DNA of 64,000 nucleotides from JAFMJV01 sp963814315 (GCA_963814315.1 CAWFCG010000003.1:1-64000), one strand, 5' to 3'; shown: positions 29,175 to 45,476, numbered from the stretch's first letter. Notes: generated from the sequence alone by a model not told the origin. Made by a program: numbers and translations.

Positions 29175-30817
29175 CCGACGAGCCACGCGAACGAGCAACC
29201 GGACCAGAGCCTGGCCGCGCCGACGACGCTGGCCGCGGCGACCAACGACCACCCGACCCCGGGACGCCGACCCATGGGCCCCGCCGAGACTCACCGCCCC
29301 CGAATGATCGACCATCCGGACCTCGACCATACGGCAGCAAACCCTATGGCAAGCCCGGCCCTCGACCCTACGACGCGCGGTCTGCTGGGCCGCCGCGCGG
29401 CGGACGGCCATACGGTGATCGACCGGCAGGACCGCGTCCGTATGGCGCCAAGCCGGGTGATCGTTCCTACGGAGCCAGGCCGGGCTCACGACCTTACGAT
29501 CGCCCCACGGGTAGACCCGATGATCGGTTTGACCGACGGATTGACCGCTCCCCGGGTGGACCGCCCGGTGAGCGCCCTCGTCGCGACGGACCACCCCCGC
29601 AGCGAAGGGTCGAGTACAGCCAGCGTGACCGCCGCGGTGGACCACGCCAGGCCCGTGGGCCATGGGACCGTGACGCTGGGCCTCGAGGGCCGCGCGGTGA
29701 TTGGGACCGTCGCGACCGCCCCTTTGGCCCCCGCCCGCCGATGAGTCCTGTGCCGGCGGAGATGCTTGGTGAGGACGAGGAACTCGTGGCCGGTCGCCGG
29801 CCGGTGGAGGAGGCCTTCGCCGCCCGCCGCGAGGCCAGGCGGCTGCTGGTGGTGCCCGAGCGTCGTGCCGCCCTGGAGCAGCTGGTGCTGCATGCGACCA
29901 CGCTACGGATCCCGGTGGTAGAAGTGGAGGGCGGCACCATCACCGCCGTTAGCGGCTTCGACGGCCACCAGGGCATCGCGCTGGTTGTGGCGCCGCGACG
30001 CTGGGCCACGCTCGATGAGGTGCTAGCGCTAGCCAAGTCGCGGGGCGAGCCGCCCTTCCTGCTGGCCCTCGACCATCTGGAGGATCCACAGAACGTGGGC
30101 ACCCTGCTGCGTTCCGCTGAGGCTTGCGGCGTCCACGGGGTCATCTTCCCCACGCGTGGCGCGGCGCCCATCAGCCCTGCTGCCATCAAGACGTCTGCCG
30201 GTGCCGTGGAGCACCTGCTGTTGGTGCCACTGCCCGACCTGGCCTCCGGACTGGTCGACCTGCACGCTCGGGGTGTGCGCGTCATCGGTGCCGACGGCGA
30301 CGCTTCGATGACGGTGCGCGAAGTCGATCTGCGCGGCCCCGTGGTCATCGTCACCGGCTCCGAGGGACGCGGGCTCGATGCCAAGGTGCGCAAGCGCGTC
30401 GACCTCATGGCCCGCATCCCCATGCGTGGCAAGGTGGCCTCGCTCAACGCATCGGTGGCAGGTTCGGTGTTCCTCTTCGAGGCCGCGGCGCAACGCGACC
30501 TACCCGAAGCTGAGCGGCGACAGATGTCGCGTCGGCCTACGGAGGCGAAGCTGCCAGGTGAGGCCTCAGCGTCTGCGGAGGGCGAGCCCCCGACTGAGTT
30601 CTCGCCCCCGGCTGAGGCCTCGGAGGACCGACCACTGATCACCGACGGAGCCGCGGCTGTCGATGGTGGCACTCCAGCCACCGACGTCGCGATCGAGGCC
30701 GATCTGGGCGTCGAAGGATCGTCGGACTTGGGGCGGATCGCTGCGCCACCCGAACTCCAGAGCGACGACCTGTTGCCCGAGGCACCGCCAGCATCGTCGT
30801 CGCCCGAGCCCGGCTGA
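29171..30817 (+). CDS. rlmB: SPOUT 23S rRNA 2'-O-methyltransferase (RlmB/TrmH type) with disordered tails
   Basis: Residues about 195-450 form a complete SpoU/TrmH enzyme: substrate-binding domain (GRRPVEEAFAARREARRL), then the knotted domain with DHLEDPQNVGTLLRSAEACG, VTGSEGRGL and IPMRGKVASLNASVAG, which bind S-adenosylmethionine. In most genomes this gene follows cysS and modifies 23S rRNA near the peptidyl centre. Unusual here are an Arg/Pro/Gly/Tyr-rich N-terminal tail of about 190 residues with repeated RPYG, KPYG and RPYD tetrads and a C-terminal acidic Pro/Glu/Ala tail of about 95 residues. ATGA overlap with cysS fixes the start. Confidence 0.9.
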   Translation: MTDEPRERATGPEPGRADDAGRGDQRPPDPGTPTHGPRRDSPPPNDRPSGPRPYGSKPYGKPGPRPYDARSAGPPRGGRPYGDRPAGPRPYGAKPGDRSYGARPGSRPYDRPTGRPDDRFDRRIDRSPGGPPGERPRRDGPPPQRRVEYSQRDRRGGPRQARGPWDRDAGPRGPRGDWDRRDRPFGPRPPMSPVPAEMLGEDEELVAGRRPVEEAFAARREARRLLVVPERRAALEQLVLHATTLRIPVVEVEGGTITAVSGFDGHQGIALVVAPRRWATLDEVLALAKSRGEPPFLLALDHLEDPQNVGTLLRSAEACGVHGVIFPTRGAAPISPAAIKTSAGAVEHLLLVPLPDLASGLVDLHARGVRVIGADGDASMTVREVDLRGPVVIVTGSEGRGLDAKVRKRVDLMARIPMRGKVASLNASVAGSVFLFEAAAQRDLPEAERRQMSRRPTEAKLPGEASASAEGEPPTEFSPPAEASEDRPLITDGAAAVDGGTPATDVAIEADLGVEGSSDLGRIAAPPELQSDDLLPEAPPASSSPEPG

Positions 30818-30845
30818 GGCGTGCCCAGGTGCCAAGGGATCACGC

Positions 30846-31015
30846 TGGCCCGCCCGGTGGGTGAACCAGCGGAGCGGCGGGTGGGCTGCCTGATCGGGCG
30901 TCGCCCAGCGGCCAGCAGACAGCTGAGGACGACCTAGCATCGCGGTTGCCGGTCAGTCCAGGCTTCTGACGTCCTTCGTGTCCATGGATCCGAGCGTGAT
31001 GAAGTCGCTGTCCCC
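30846..31015 (-). mobile_element. Degenerate insertion-sequence remnant, copy A
   Basis: A 30-base match to the 51-bp repeat unit of 45.5 kb (GCCCGCCCGGTGGGTGAACC) at 30848 and a terminal segment at 30972-31015 (TTCGTGTCCATGGATCCGAG and AAGTCGCTGTCCCC) are shared with 45812-45852, at about 90% by eye. No open frame survives. The end sequence and the transposase fragment of the second copy point to one IS family; this copy has lost almost everything else. Confidence 0.5.
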
Positions 31016-31065
31016 CTGGATCTGAAGCATTCGCTGGCCCCTCGACGGGAGGCCGGGGTGCGTGC

Positions 31066-31095
31066 TTGCGGATCTTGCCGTTCGTGCGCTACCAT
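31066..31095 (+). promoter_or_regulatory. Possible promoter of the tRNA-tuf-secE operon
   Basis: TTGCGG at 31066-31071 and TACCAT at 31090-31095 are 18 bases apart, eleven bases before tRNA-Thr. Match to consensus is fair, position is right. Confidence 0.4.
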
Positions 31096-31106
31096 TCAGC
31101 GTCGCC

Positions 31107-31182
31107 GCCGACGTAGCTCAATTGGCAGAGCAGTGGTTTTGTAAACCACAGGTTCCGGGTTCGAGTCCCGTCGTCGGCTCCA
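31107..31182 (+). tRNA. tRNA-Thr (anticodon TGT)
   Basis: 76 bases with encoded CCA; acceptor GCCGACG pairs with CGTCGGC and the loop TTTGTAA in GTGGT/ACCAC gives TGT. First gene of a Thr-Tyr-Thr-tuf cluster. Confidence 0.97.
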
Positions 31183-31251
31183 ACAAAAGAGGACGCTGTG
31201 TCCCTCCTTCACCACAGGGGTTTCGGTCCCGAAGGGGTGCACGGTAAACAC

Positions 31252-31336
31252 GGGTAAGTTGAGCAGGTGGTGAGCTCCGCTGACTGTAGATCAGCCGTCT
31301 TCGACTGTGGGGGTTCGATTCCCTCCTTGCCCACCA
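31252..31336 (+). tRNA. tRNA-Tyr (anticodon GTA)
   Basis: Class II tRNA, 85 bases with encoded CCA. Acceptor GGGTAAG pairs with CTTGCCC; the loop CTGTAGA in GCTGA/TCAGC gives GTA; the variable arm is long, as expected for bacterial tRNA-Tyr. Confidence 0.96.
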
Positions 31337-31379
31337 TTCATTCGGCGTCCTCCGGTTAGAGCCAACAATCGCCCAGCGC

Positions 31380-31454
31380 GCCCACATAGCTCAGCGGCAG
31401 AGCACTTCCTTGGTAAGGAAGAGGTCTTGGGTTCAAATCCCAATGTGGGCTCCA
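31380..31454 (+). tRNA. tRNA-Thr (anticodon GGT)
   Basis: 75 bases with encoded CCA; acceptor GCCCACA pairs with TGTGGGC and the loop TTGGTAA in CTTCC/GGAAG gives GGT. It precedes tuf by 65 bases, as thrT does in E. coli. Confidence 0.97.
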
Positions 31455-31519
31455 CCTGATCACCTCCGACTCGCCCACCATCCCGGTGCGCGTCCCCGGG
31501 GGCCAAGCGGATTACTAGG

Positions 31520-32716
31520 ATGGCCAAGCAGAAGTTCCAGCGCACCAAGCCCCACGTCAATATCGGCACCATCGGTCACATCGACCACGGCAAGACCAGC
31601 CTGACGGCGGCCATCACCAAGTACCTGGCCCTGAAGGGCGAGGCCAAGTACCGTGCCTTCGACACCATCGACAACGCCCCCGAGGAGCGTGAGCGTGGCA
31701 TCACCATCGCCATCGCCCACGTCGAGTACGAGACCGACCACCGCCACTACGCCCACGTCGACTGCCCCGGGCACGCCGACTACATCAAGAACATGATCAC
31801 CGGTGCCGCCCAGATGGACGGCGCCATCCTGGTGGTCGCGGCCACCGACGGCCCCATGCCCCAGACGCGTGAGCACATCCTGCTGGCCCGCCAGGTGGAG
31901 GTGCCCTACGTGGTGGTGTTCCTCAACAAGGTCGACATGGTCGACGACGAGGAACTGCTCGAGCTCGTCGAGCTCGAGGTGCGCGAGCTGCTCTCCAAGT
32001 ACGAGTACCCCGGTGACGACCTGCCGGTCGTGCGCGGCTCCGCACTGGCGGCGCTCGAGGCCACCGACGACGTCAACGACCCGGCCTACCAGCCCATCGC
32101 CGCCCTGATGGACGCCATCGACTCCTACATCCCCACCCCCGAGCGCGCGGTGGACAAGCCCTTCCTCATGCCCGTCGAGGACGTCTTCTCCATCAAGGGC
32201 CGCGGCACCGTCGCGACCGGCCGGATCGAGCGTGGCACCGTCAACGTCGGCGAGGAGATCGAGATGATCGGCATGAAGGCCACCCGCAAGGTGGTCGTCA
32301 CCGGCGTCGAGATGTTCAACAAGCTGCTCGACTCCGGGCAGGCCGGCGACAACGTGGGCACGCTGCTGCGTGGCATCGAGCGTGACGAGATCGAGCGCGG
32401 CCAGGTGCTCGCCAAGCCCGGCTCCATCAAGCCACACACCAAGTTCACCGCCCGTGTCTACGTGCTGACCAAGGAGGAGGGTGGTCGCCATACCCCCTTC
32501 TACAACGGCTACCGCCCGCAGTTCTACCTGCGGACCACCGACGTCACCGGCGCCATCAGCCTCCAGGGCGGTGCCGAGATGATCATGCCCGGCGACCATG
32601 TGGACATGGACGTCGAGCTCATCACGCCCATCGCGCTCGAGCCCGGCCAGCGTTTCGCCATCCGTGAGGGTGGCCGCACCGTCGGCGCCGGCGCCATCAT
32701 CTCGGTCGAGGACTAG
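31520..32716 (+). CDS. tuf: Elongation factor Tu, copy 1
   Basis: GTPase that brings aminoacyl-tRNA to the ribosome, 398 residues. P-loop GHIDHGKTS at 19-27, switch II DCPGHADYIKNM, NKVDMVDD and SALAAL guanine-binding motifs, then domains 2 and 3 (RGTVATGRIERG, HTKFTARVYVLTKEEGGRHTPF). It is identical in protein, and apparently in every base, to the copy at 49250-50446; only the stop codon (TAG here, TGA there) and flanks differ. It lies in the conserved tRNA-tuf-rpmG-secE-nusG context. Confidence 0.99.
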   Translation: MAKQKFQRTKPHVNIGTIGHIDHGKTSLTAAITKYLALKGEAKYRAFDTIDNAPEERERGITIAIAHVEYETDHRHYAHVDCPGHADYIKNMITGAAQMDGAILVVAATDGPMPQTREHILLARQVEVPYVVVFLNKVDMVDDEELLELVELEVRELLSKYEYPGDDLPVVRGSALAALEATDDVNDPAYQPIAALMDAIDSYIPTPERAVDKPFLMPVEDVFSIKGRGTVATGRIERGTVNVGEEIEMIGMKATRKVVVTGVEMFNKLLDSGQAGDNVGTLLRGIERDEIERGQVLAKPGSIKPHTKFTARVYVLTKEEGGRHTPFYNGYRPQFYLRTTDVTGAISLQGGAEMIMPGDHVDMDVELITPIALEPGQRFAIREGGRTVGAGAIISVED

Positions 32717-32722
32717 ACTGCA

Positions 32723-32887
32723 GTGGCCAAAGCTGAAAACAGACCCGTCATCACGCTTTCCTGTATCGAATGCAAGGAACGCACCTATACGACGGAGAAG
32801 AACAAGAAGAACGATCCCGCTCGCATCGAGCTACGTCGCTACTGTCCTCGCTGTCGAAGTCATACACTTCACCGCGAGACCAAGTAG
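32723..32887 (+). CDS. rpmG: 50S ribosomal protein L33
   Basis: Small L33 of 54 residues (MAKAENRPVITLSCIECKER to HTLHRETK). The four zinc cysteines are present as C-x2-C (CIEC) and C-x2-C (CPRC), so this is the zinc-binding (C+) form. The GTG start at 32723 follows the tuf stop by six bases; place between tuf and secE, with tRNA-Trp after it, is the common arrangement outside Proteobacteria. It is too short for many automatic callers. Confidence 0.95.
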   Translation: MAKAENRPVITLSCIECKERTYTTEKNKKNDPARIELRRYCPRCRSHTLHRETK

Positions 32888-32903
32888 GGGCAAGGCTCAG
32901 CGT

Positions 32904-32980
32904 AGGCGCGTAGCTCAATTTGGCAGAGCACTGGTCTCCAAAACCAGGGGTTGTGGGTTCGAGTCCCGCCGCGCCTGCCA
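32904..32980 (+). tRNA. tRNA-Trp (anticodon CCA)
   Basis: 77 bases with encoded CCA; acceptor AGGCGCG pairs with CGCGCCT and the loop CTCCAAA in CTGGT/ACCAG gives CCA. Between rpmG and secE, its usual site. Confidence 0.97.
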
Positions 32981-33019
32981 CCTCCACTAGCAGCCCCAGA
33001 TGAGGCATCGAAAAGACTC

Positions 33020-33211
33020 GTGATCGGAAAGATCCGCCAATACCTGACTGAGTCTTGGTCAGAACTGAAGAAGGTGACATGGCCCACGCGGGAGCATGTC
33101 CGCAACTTGACGATCCTCGTCTTCGTGATCAGCGGCATCTTCGGGATCTACCTCGGATTCTGGGACCTGTTCTGGACCGGCGTGCTCCGCTTCATCACGG
33201 ATACCTTCTAG
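33020..33211 (+). CDS. secE: Preprotein translocase subunit SecE
   Basis: Clamp subunit of the SecYEG channel. From the GTG at 33020 the product has 63 residues: the amphipathic helix WSELKKVTWPTREHVRN, the family signature, and one membrane helix (LTILVFVISGIFGIYLGFWDLFW). This single-helix form is the norm outside Enterobacteria. Its stop directly abuts the nusG ATG (TAGATG). Confidence 0.93.
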   Translation: MIGKIRQYLTESWSELKKVTWPTREHVRNLTILVFVISGIFGIYLGFWDLFWTGVLRFITDTF

Positions 33212-33794
33212 ATGACCAGCTTCCTTGAGCACCTGACCGAGTCGGCCCAGCCGGACAAGCGCTGGTACGTCATCCACACCTATTCGGGCTACGAGAAGAA
33301 GGTCAAGACCAACCTTGAGCATCGTATCGAGACGATGGGCATGGAAGACAAGATCTACCAGGTCCTCGTCCCCGAAGAGGATGAGATCGAGATTCGTGGC
33401 GGACAACGTGTCACCGTCCAGAAGAAGGTCTTCCCCGGGTATGTGCTGGTGGAGATCGATCCTCGATCCCGAGTCATGGTTCGTGGTGCGCAACACGCCA
33501 GGCGTGACCAGCTTCGTCGGTGGCGGCAACATCCCCGGTTCTCGCAATGAGCCGGTACCGCTCGAAGAGCACGAGGTCAAACAGATCCTGCGCCAGATGG
33601 GCGTGGAGACACCCAAGTACCGCGTCGCGTTCACCAAGGGCCAGTCGGTGCGCGTCACCGATGGTCCCTTCGCCGAGTTCATCGGCACCGTCGACGAGGT
33701 CAATCCCGAGCGCAACAAGCTCAAGGTCCTGGTCAGCATCTTCGGGCGTGAGACGCCCGTGGAGCTGGACTTCCTGCAGGTCGAGAAGCTCTAG
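33212..33794 (+). CDS. nusG: Transcription elongation factor NusG, one frameshift near 33460
   Basis: Binds RNA polymerase and couples it to ribosomes or Rho. The NGN domain starts KRWYVIHTYSGYEKKVKTNL and reads to FPGYVLVEI; one extra base in GATCGATCCTC shifts the frame, after which DPESWFVVRNTPGVTSFVGG and the KOW domain (VRVTDGPFAEFIGTVDEVN) continue to KL at 33794. Corrected length is about 193 residues, normal for the family. Because nusG is essential and both halves are conserved, the break is taken as a sequence error. Confidence 0.95.
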
Positions 33795-33842
33795 TCACGC
33801 GACCCGCATCCTGACGACAACGAGGTAGAACGAGACGAACCG

Positions 33843-34271
33843 ATGGCCAAGAAGATCCGCACCGTCCTGACCCTGCAGCTGCCCGCCGGAAAGGCCACGC
33901 CGGCCCCGCCCGTGGGTACCGCGCTGGGCCCGCACGGCATCAACATCGTCGAGTTCACCAAAACCTACAACGAGCGGACGGCTGCCCAAAGCGGGCAGAT
34001 CATCCCCGCTCGAATCACGATCTTCGAAGACCGCAGCTTCACCTTCGTGCTCAAGACGCCGCCCGCGGCTGACATGCTGCGCAAGGCGGCTGGCGTAGAG
34101 AAGGGCTCCGGCGCCACGGGGCGGGAAGGCTACGTGGGCCGAGTGACGCAGGCGCAGCTGCTTGAGATCGCTGAGGTCAAGAAAGCTGACCTCAATGCGA
34201 ACGACCCCGAGATGGCCGCCCGCGTCATCGCCGGAACGGCTCGCTCGATGGGCATCGAGGTCGTCGACTAG
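33843..34271 (+). CDS. rplK: 50S ribosomal protein L11
   Basis: 142 residues; part of the GTPase-associated centre with 23S helices 43/44, binding site of thiostrepton. N-terminal QLPAGKATPAPPVGTALGPHG with its proline pair and the C-terminal RNA-binding domain (MAARVIAGTARSMGIEV) are standard. ATG 33843 has a GAACGAG purine stretch upstream. Follows nusG, as nearly always. Confidence 0.98.
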   Translation: MAKKIRTVLTLQLPAGKATPAPPVGTALGPHGINIVEFTKTYNERTAAQSGQIIPARITIFEDRSFTFVLKTPPAADMLRKAAGVEKGSGATGREGYVGRVTQAQLLEIAEVKKADLNANDPEMAARVIAGTARSMGIEVVD

Positions 34272-34399
34272 TACCAGCCGGAGCACCGTCCGCGGGCCGG
34301 AGCGGATGGGCAGAGTGGCCCCAAGTCGCCACATCGGCACGTTCACCCCGCGTCACCAGGGGGAGGCCGCCAGCGGCCGTGATGAAAGGAACCAGCCAC

Positions 34400-35107
34400 A
34401 TGGGCAAGCACGGAAAGCGGTATCAGGACGCCGCCAAACTCGTCGAGCACGACAAGACCTATGAGCCCGACGAAGCTATGGCGCTCCTCAAGGAGACCTC
34501 TACCACCAAGTTCGACGCCTCGGTCGAGGCCCACATCCGCCTCGGCGTCGACCCCCGCCATGCTGAGCAGATGGTGCGTGGCACCGTGTCGCTCCCGCAT
34601 GGCAGCGGCAAGGTCGTGCGCGTGGCGGTCTTCGCCGAGGGCGACAAGGCGGCGGAGGCCGCTGCTGCCGGCGCCGACGTCGTGGGCGCCGACGATCTAG
34701 CCGAGCGGATCGAGGGTGGTTGGCTCGACTTCGACGTGGCCGTCGCCACGCCAGACATGATGGGCCGCGTGGGCAAGCTCGGGCGCATCCTGGGTCGCCG
34801 CGGTCTCATGCCCAACCCCAAGGCCGGCACAGTCACATTCGACATCGAGCGAGTCGTCAACGAACTCAAGGGCGGCCGCATCGAGTTCAAGGTCGACAAG
34901 GGCGGCATCATCCATGTGCCCTTCGGCAAGGCCGCCTTCGAGCCTGACCAGTTGGTCGATAACCTCGCGGCCCTCACCGACGCCATCAACCGCGCGCGTC
35001 CCAAGGAAGTCAAGGGCCAATATTTCAAGAGCCTCACCGTCGCGTCCACCATGGGTCCCGGCATCCGCGTGGATGTCCCGGGTCTGCTGGCCAGGGCCGC
35101 GGCCTGA
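34400..35107 (+). CDS. rplA: 50S ribosomal protein L1
   Basis: 235 residues; forms the mobile L1 stalk and probably represses its own operon. MGKHGKRYQDAAKLVE, VDPRHAEQMVRGTVSLPHGSG, GRRGLMPNPKAGTVT and GGRIEFKVDKGGIIHVPFGK are diagnostic. The ATG at 34400 is used, with GAAAGGA nine bases upstream; in-frame ATGs at 34379 and 34382 would cover that site. Confidence 0.97.
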   Translation: MGKHGKRYQDAAKLVEHDKTYEPDEAMALLKETSTTKFDASVEAHIRLGVDPRHAEQMVRGTVSLPHGSGKVVRVAVFAEGDKAAEAAAAGADVVGADDLAERIEGGWLDFDVAVATPDMMGRVGKLGRILGRRGLMPNPKAGTVTFDIERVVNELKGGRIEFKVDKGGIIHVPFGKAAFEPDQLVDNLAALTDAINRARPKEVKGQYFKSLTVASTMGPGIRVDVPGLLARAAA

Positions 35108-35423
35108 CGGCAGCGGGCGCCAGTAGCCCGTAGTACAGCGTTGACGGGGCGCTTCCCGTCGAAACGAAGAGACGTTCCGCCAGAGACCGCGATGCGTCCG
35201 AGGAAGCCACAAGCTTCCATGCCGCGAACCGACCATGTCGGATCGCCGGACCGGACCGAAATCGTCGACCGGACCGCACGTTGCGGGGACGCCGACGGGC
35301 ACGCCAAGGCAGGTGTCGAACCGGACCTCCGTCCGGGGCTGCGTGTCGCAGCGACCGACGCTCCTGTGCGGGACACACAGGGGCTGTCGCGTCCGCGCGT
35401 CGCTCCCAGACAAAGGAGGTCAC
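35108..35423 (+). promoter_or_regulatory. Leader of rplJL, probable L10 (L8-binding) autoregulatory region
   Basis: 316 bases without a gene between rplA and rplJ. The part GGCAGGTGTCGAACCGG followed by GC-rich hairpins (CCTCCGTCCGGGG; CCTGTG with CACACAGG at about 35362-35382) resembles ribosomal L10 leaders, where the L10-L12 complex binds its mRNA. A TTGACG at 35141 lacks a good -10. Identification rests on position and a partial motif. Confidence 0.5.
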
Positions 35424-35954
35424 ATGCCCACAGAAGCCAAACAGGCAGCCGTGGCGGAGCTCGTCGAGCTCCTCAAGGGGGCGGACACGACGATCGTCTC
35501 TGACCATCGCGGCCTGTCGGTGGCTGATCTGCACAAGGTGCGCCGCGAGCTGCGTGCGAAGGACATCCAGTATCGGGTCATCAAGAACCGCCTGGCCAGG
35601 ATCGCTGCTGAACAAGCCGGTCGTCCGGAACTGATCCCGCTCCTGACCGGTCCCAGCGCAATCGCTGTCGGCGCGGTGGACGAGTCGTCCCTCGCCAAGG
35701 GCCTGATGGATGCCACCAAGCCCTTCTCGGTCGAGATCCGTGGCGCTGCCCTGAACGGCGCGACAGTCGACGCGGCCACAGTCGCCGCGCTCGCCAAGCT
35801 GCCCGGCCGTGAAGTGCTGCTGGCCCAGCTGGCGGGTGGTATGGCCGCACCGCTGAGCACGATGGCCGGCCTTTTCGCCGCTCCGCTGCGTAATCTCGGC
35901 TACGGCCTGGTGCAGCTCAAGGAGCAGCGCGAAGCCGTTGCCCAAGCCGCCTAG
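35424..35954 (+). CDS. rplJ: 50S ribosomal protein L10
   Basis: 176 residues; base of the L12 stalk. KADTTIVSDHRGLSVADLHKVRREL-type N-domain (here LLKGADTTIVSDHRGLSV), YRVIKNRLARIA, and the C-terminal L12-binding helix (AGLFAAPLRNLGYGLVQLKEQ) are visible. A very strong AAAGGAGGT lies four bases before the ATG. rplL follows after 52 bases. Confidence 0.97.
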   Translation: MPTEAKQAAVAELVELLKGADTTIVSDHRGLSVADLHKVRRELRAKDIQYRVIKNRLARIAAEQAGRPELIPLLTGPSAIAVGAVDESSLAKGLMDATKPFSVEIRGAALNGATVDAATVAALAKLPGREVLLAQLAGGMAAPLSTMAGLFAAPLRNLGYGLVQLKEQREAVAQAA

Positions 35955-36006
35955 CACTCACTGACACCTGTCTCCAACATCACCTAACGGAAGGAACGAC
36001 GATCCC

Positions 36007-36390
36007 ATGGCCAAGCTTTCACAGGAAGATCTGCTCGAAGCCATCGACGGCATGACCGTGCTCGAGCTGTCCGAGTTCATCAAGGCCTTCGAGGAGCGCT
36101 ACGGCGTCACGGCCGCCGCCCCTGCTGCTGCTGCCGCCGCCGCGCCCGCGGCTGAAGCGGCCGAAGCCGTCGAAGAGCAGACCGAGTTCGAGGTCGTGCT
36201 GACCGAGGTCGGCCCCAACAAGATCCCCGTCATCAAGGTCGTGCGCGAGCTGACCGGTCTTGGCCTCAAGGAGGCCAAGGACGTCGTCGATGCCGCTCCC
36301 AAGGCCGTCAAGGAGGGCGTGGACAAGGACGAGGCCGAGAGGATCAAGGCCGCGCTCGAAGAGCAGGGCGCCAAGGTCGACATCAAGTAG
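36007..36390 (+). CDS. rplL: 50S ribosomal protein L7/L12
   Basis: 127 residues; the multicopy flexible stalk that recruits translation GTPases. N-terminal dimer domain (LLEAIDGMTVLELSEFIKAFEERYGV), an Ala-rich hinge encoded by GCTGCTGCT-like runs, and the C-terminal domain (KIPVIKVVRELTGLGLKEAKDVVDAAPKAVKEGV). The ATG at 36007 is preceded by GGAAGGAAC. A strong palindrome follows its stop. Confidence 0.98.
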   Translation: MAKLSQEDLLEAIDGMTVLELSEFIKAFEERYGVTAAAPAAAAAAAPAAEAAEAVEEQTEFEVVLTEVGPNKIPVIKVVRELTGLGLKEAKDVVDAAPKAVKEGVDKDEAERIKAALEEQGAKVDIK

Positions 36391-36405
36391 CCACCTGCCA
36401 ACCGA

Positions 36406-36438
36406 CGATGAGGGGAGCCCGACGGGCTCCCCTCATCG
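36406..36438 (+). terminator. Perfect 16-bp palindromic hairpin between rplL and rpoB
   Basis: CGATGAGGGGAGCCCG, one base, then CGGGCTCCCCTCATCG: a fully paired stem sixteen bases after the rplL stop. No T-run follows, so it could be a Rho-independent-like pause, an attenuator that lowers rpoBC expression, or an RNase III site, as known between rplL and rpoB in E. coli. Confidence 0.65.
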
Positions 36439-36999
36439 GGTATTCGTGGCCTCTGTGAGTCACAGGCAGGGCAGCGACATGGTTGTGCGGATGGGTCGTT
36501 CTCCGCGACTCGCAGGACCCGGGTGCAACGAGGGCACCGGCGCAGGCTCAACGTGGTAGATGTCCGGATACCTCCGTCACGCTGGGCAGACGGGAACCGA
36601 CCGCGCCACCGGCCCGCAAACGTGCGAGACCGCGCCGCCGACGACGCGAGAGACCGCTGAGCCGCGGTCCATCTACTCAACCGTCATGCACGGCGGCCTT
36701 CGCAAGGTGGCGCGATGGAGGCTCTGGCCGATGGCGCCACGTTCACCCCGATCTCAGTCGCCCGCGGGCATGGTCACGCACTCAAGACCGGCGCTCCGGC
36801 CAACCTGTGACGGCCGTGGGCCTGCGGACGACCGTCTAACGTCACCCTGCGTGACATCCGAGCAAAATATGAACGAGCCTGGTCGATCGCGGCGCTCAAG
36901 GCTGGGTAGCATCCGCTGCCGCTTGCCTGGCTCGCGCCCCCGACTCGAACCGCGGGGGTGCAACGACCTCAAGATGCTTACCGGCCCAGGGCGGAGCGT
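36439..36999. other. Gene-free region before rpoB
   Basis: About 560 bases with no supported gene. Open frames on both strands have no family features and no ribosome sites. A CCCCCG/CGGGGG hairpin lies at about 36937-36958. The rpoBC promoter ends the region. Confidence 0.5.
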
Positions 37000-37029
37000 T
37001 TGACGAGCTTGGGCCGACTGCGGTATCGT
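37000..37029 (+). promoter_or_regulatory. rpoBC promoter (TTGACG-N18-TATCGT)
   Basis: -35 TTGACG at 37000-37005 and -10 TATCGT at 37024-37029, 95 bases before the rpoB ATG, in the same GTTTGACG context as rrn P1. It would let rpoBC be expressed apart from rplJL. Confidence 0.65.
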
Positions 37030-37123
37030 AGGCGGTCGGTGAGCGCGGCCCTTTTCCCTTCAACGACCCATGTGGTCGGATTCCCGTGCCTTGACTGCCT
37101 CTCCCTGAGGCCAGGAGTGCCCC

Positions 37124-40590
<3,467 letters not shown>

Positions 40591-40681
40591 CCGACGCCCC
40601 TGCGGATACTGGCCTGGAGTTCGCTCCGAGCCACCCGCGCATCCCGCACCGCCCGAGCGACGGCGCGGCTGAAGGAGAATG

Positions 40682-45238
<4,557 letters not shown>

Positions 45239-45245
45239 GACCAAA

Positions 45246-45293
45246 CGCGGAGGGTGGCCGGACGAGCCCCGTTCCTGGCCACAAGCCTCCGCG
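45246..45293 (+). terminator. Strong hairpin after rpoC
   Basis: CGCGGAGG-GTGGCC (45246-45259) pairs with GGCCAC-AAG-CCTCCGCG (45277-45293) around a 17-base loop, seven bases after the rpoC stop. There is no T-run. It probably marks the end of the rpoBC transcript. Confidence 0.6.
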
Positions 45294-45476
45294 TGCGTCC
45301 GTCTGCCACGAGGGGTTCCGCCCAGTCGAGATCGGGGGTCTTCGCTCGTGTCGGGGGCCAGCGTCGAAGTCCGCCAATCGGACGGCGATCCAAGCTCACG
45401 TCGGTCCCATCACAGCGTTGTGCTTCCCGGGGTTGGGCGGTCGCATCGGCGCCGTGGGCCCTGGATATGGGTCCCA

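Noticed and set aside
36099..36680. Minus-strand frame with CPRC and CPAC, zinc-ribbon-like
   Set aside because: It overlaps rplL antisense, has no other domain features and no start signals.
36930..36965. tRNA T-arm-like GGTTCGAGTC on the minus strand
   Set aside because: No acceptor, anticodon or D arm can be built around it; it is only a CCCCCG/CGGGGG hairpin.
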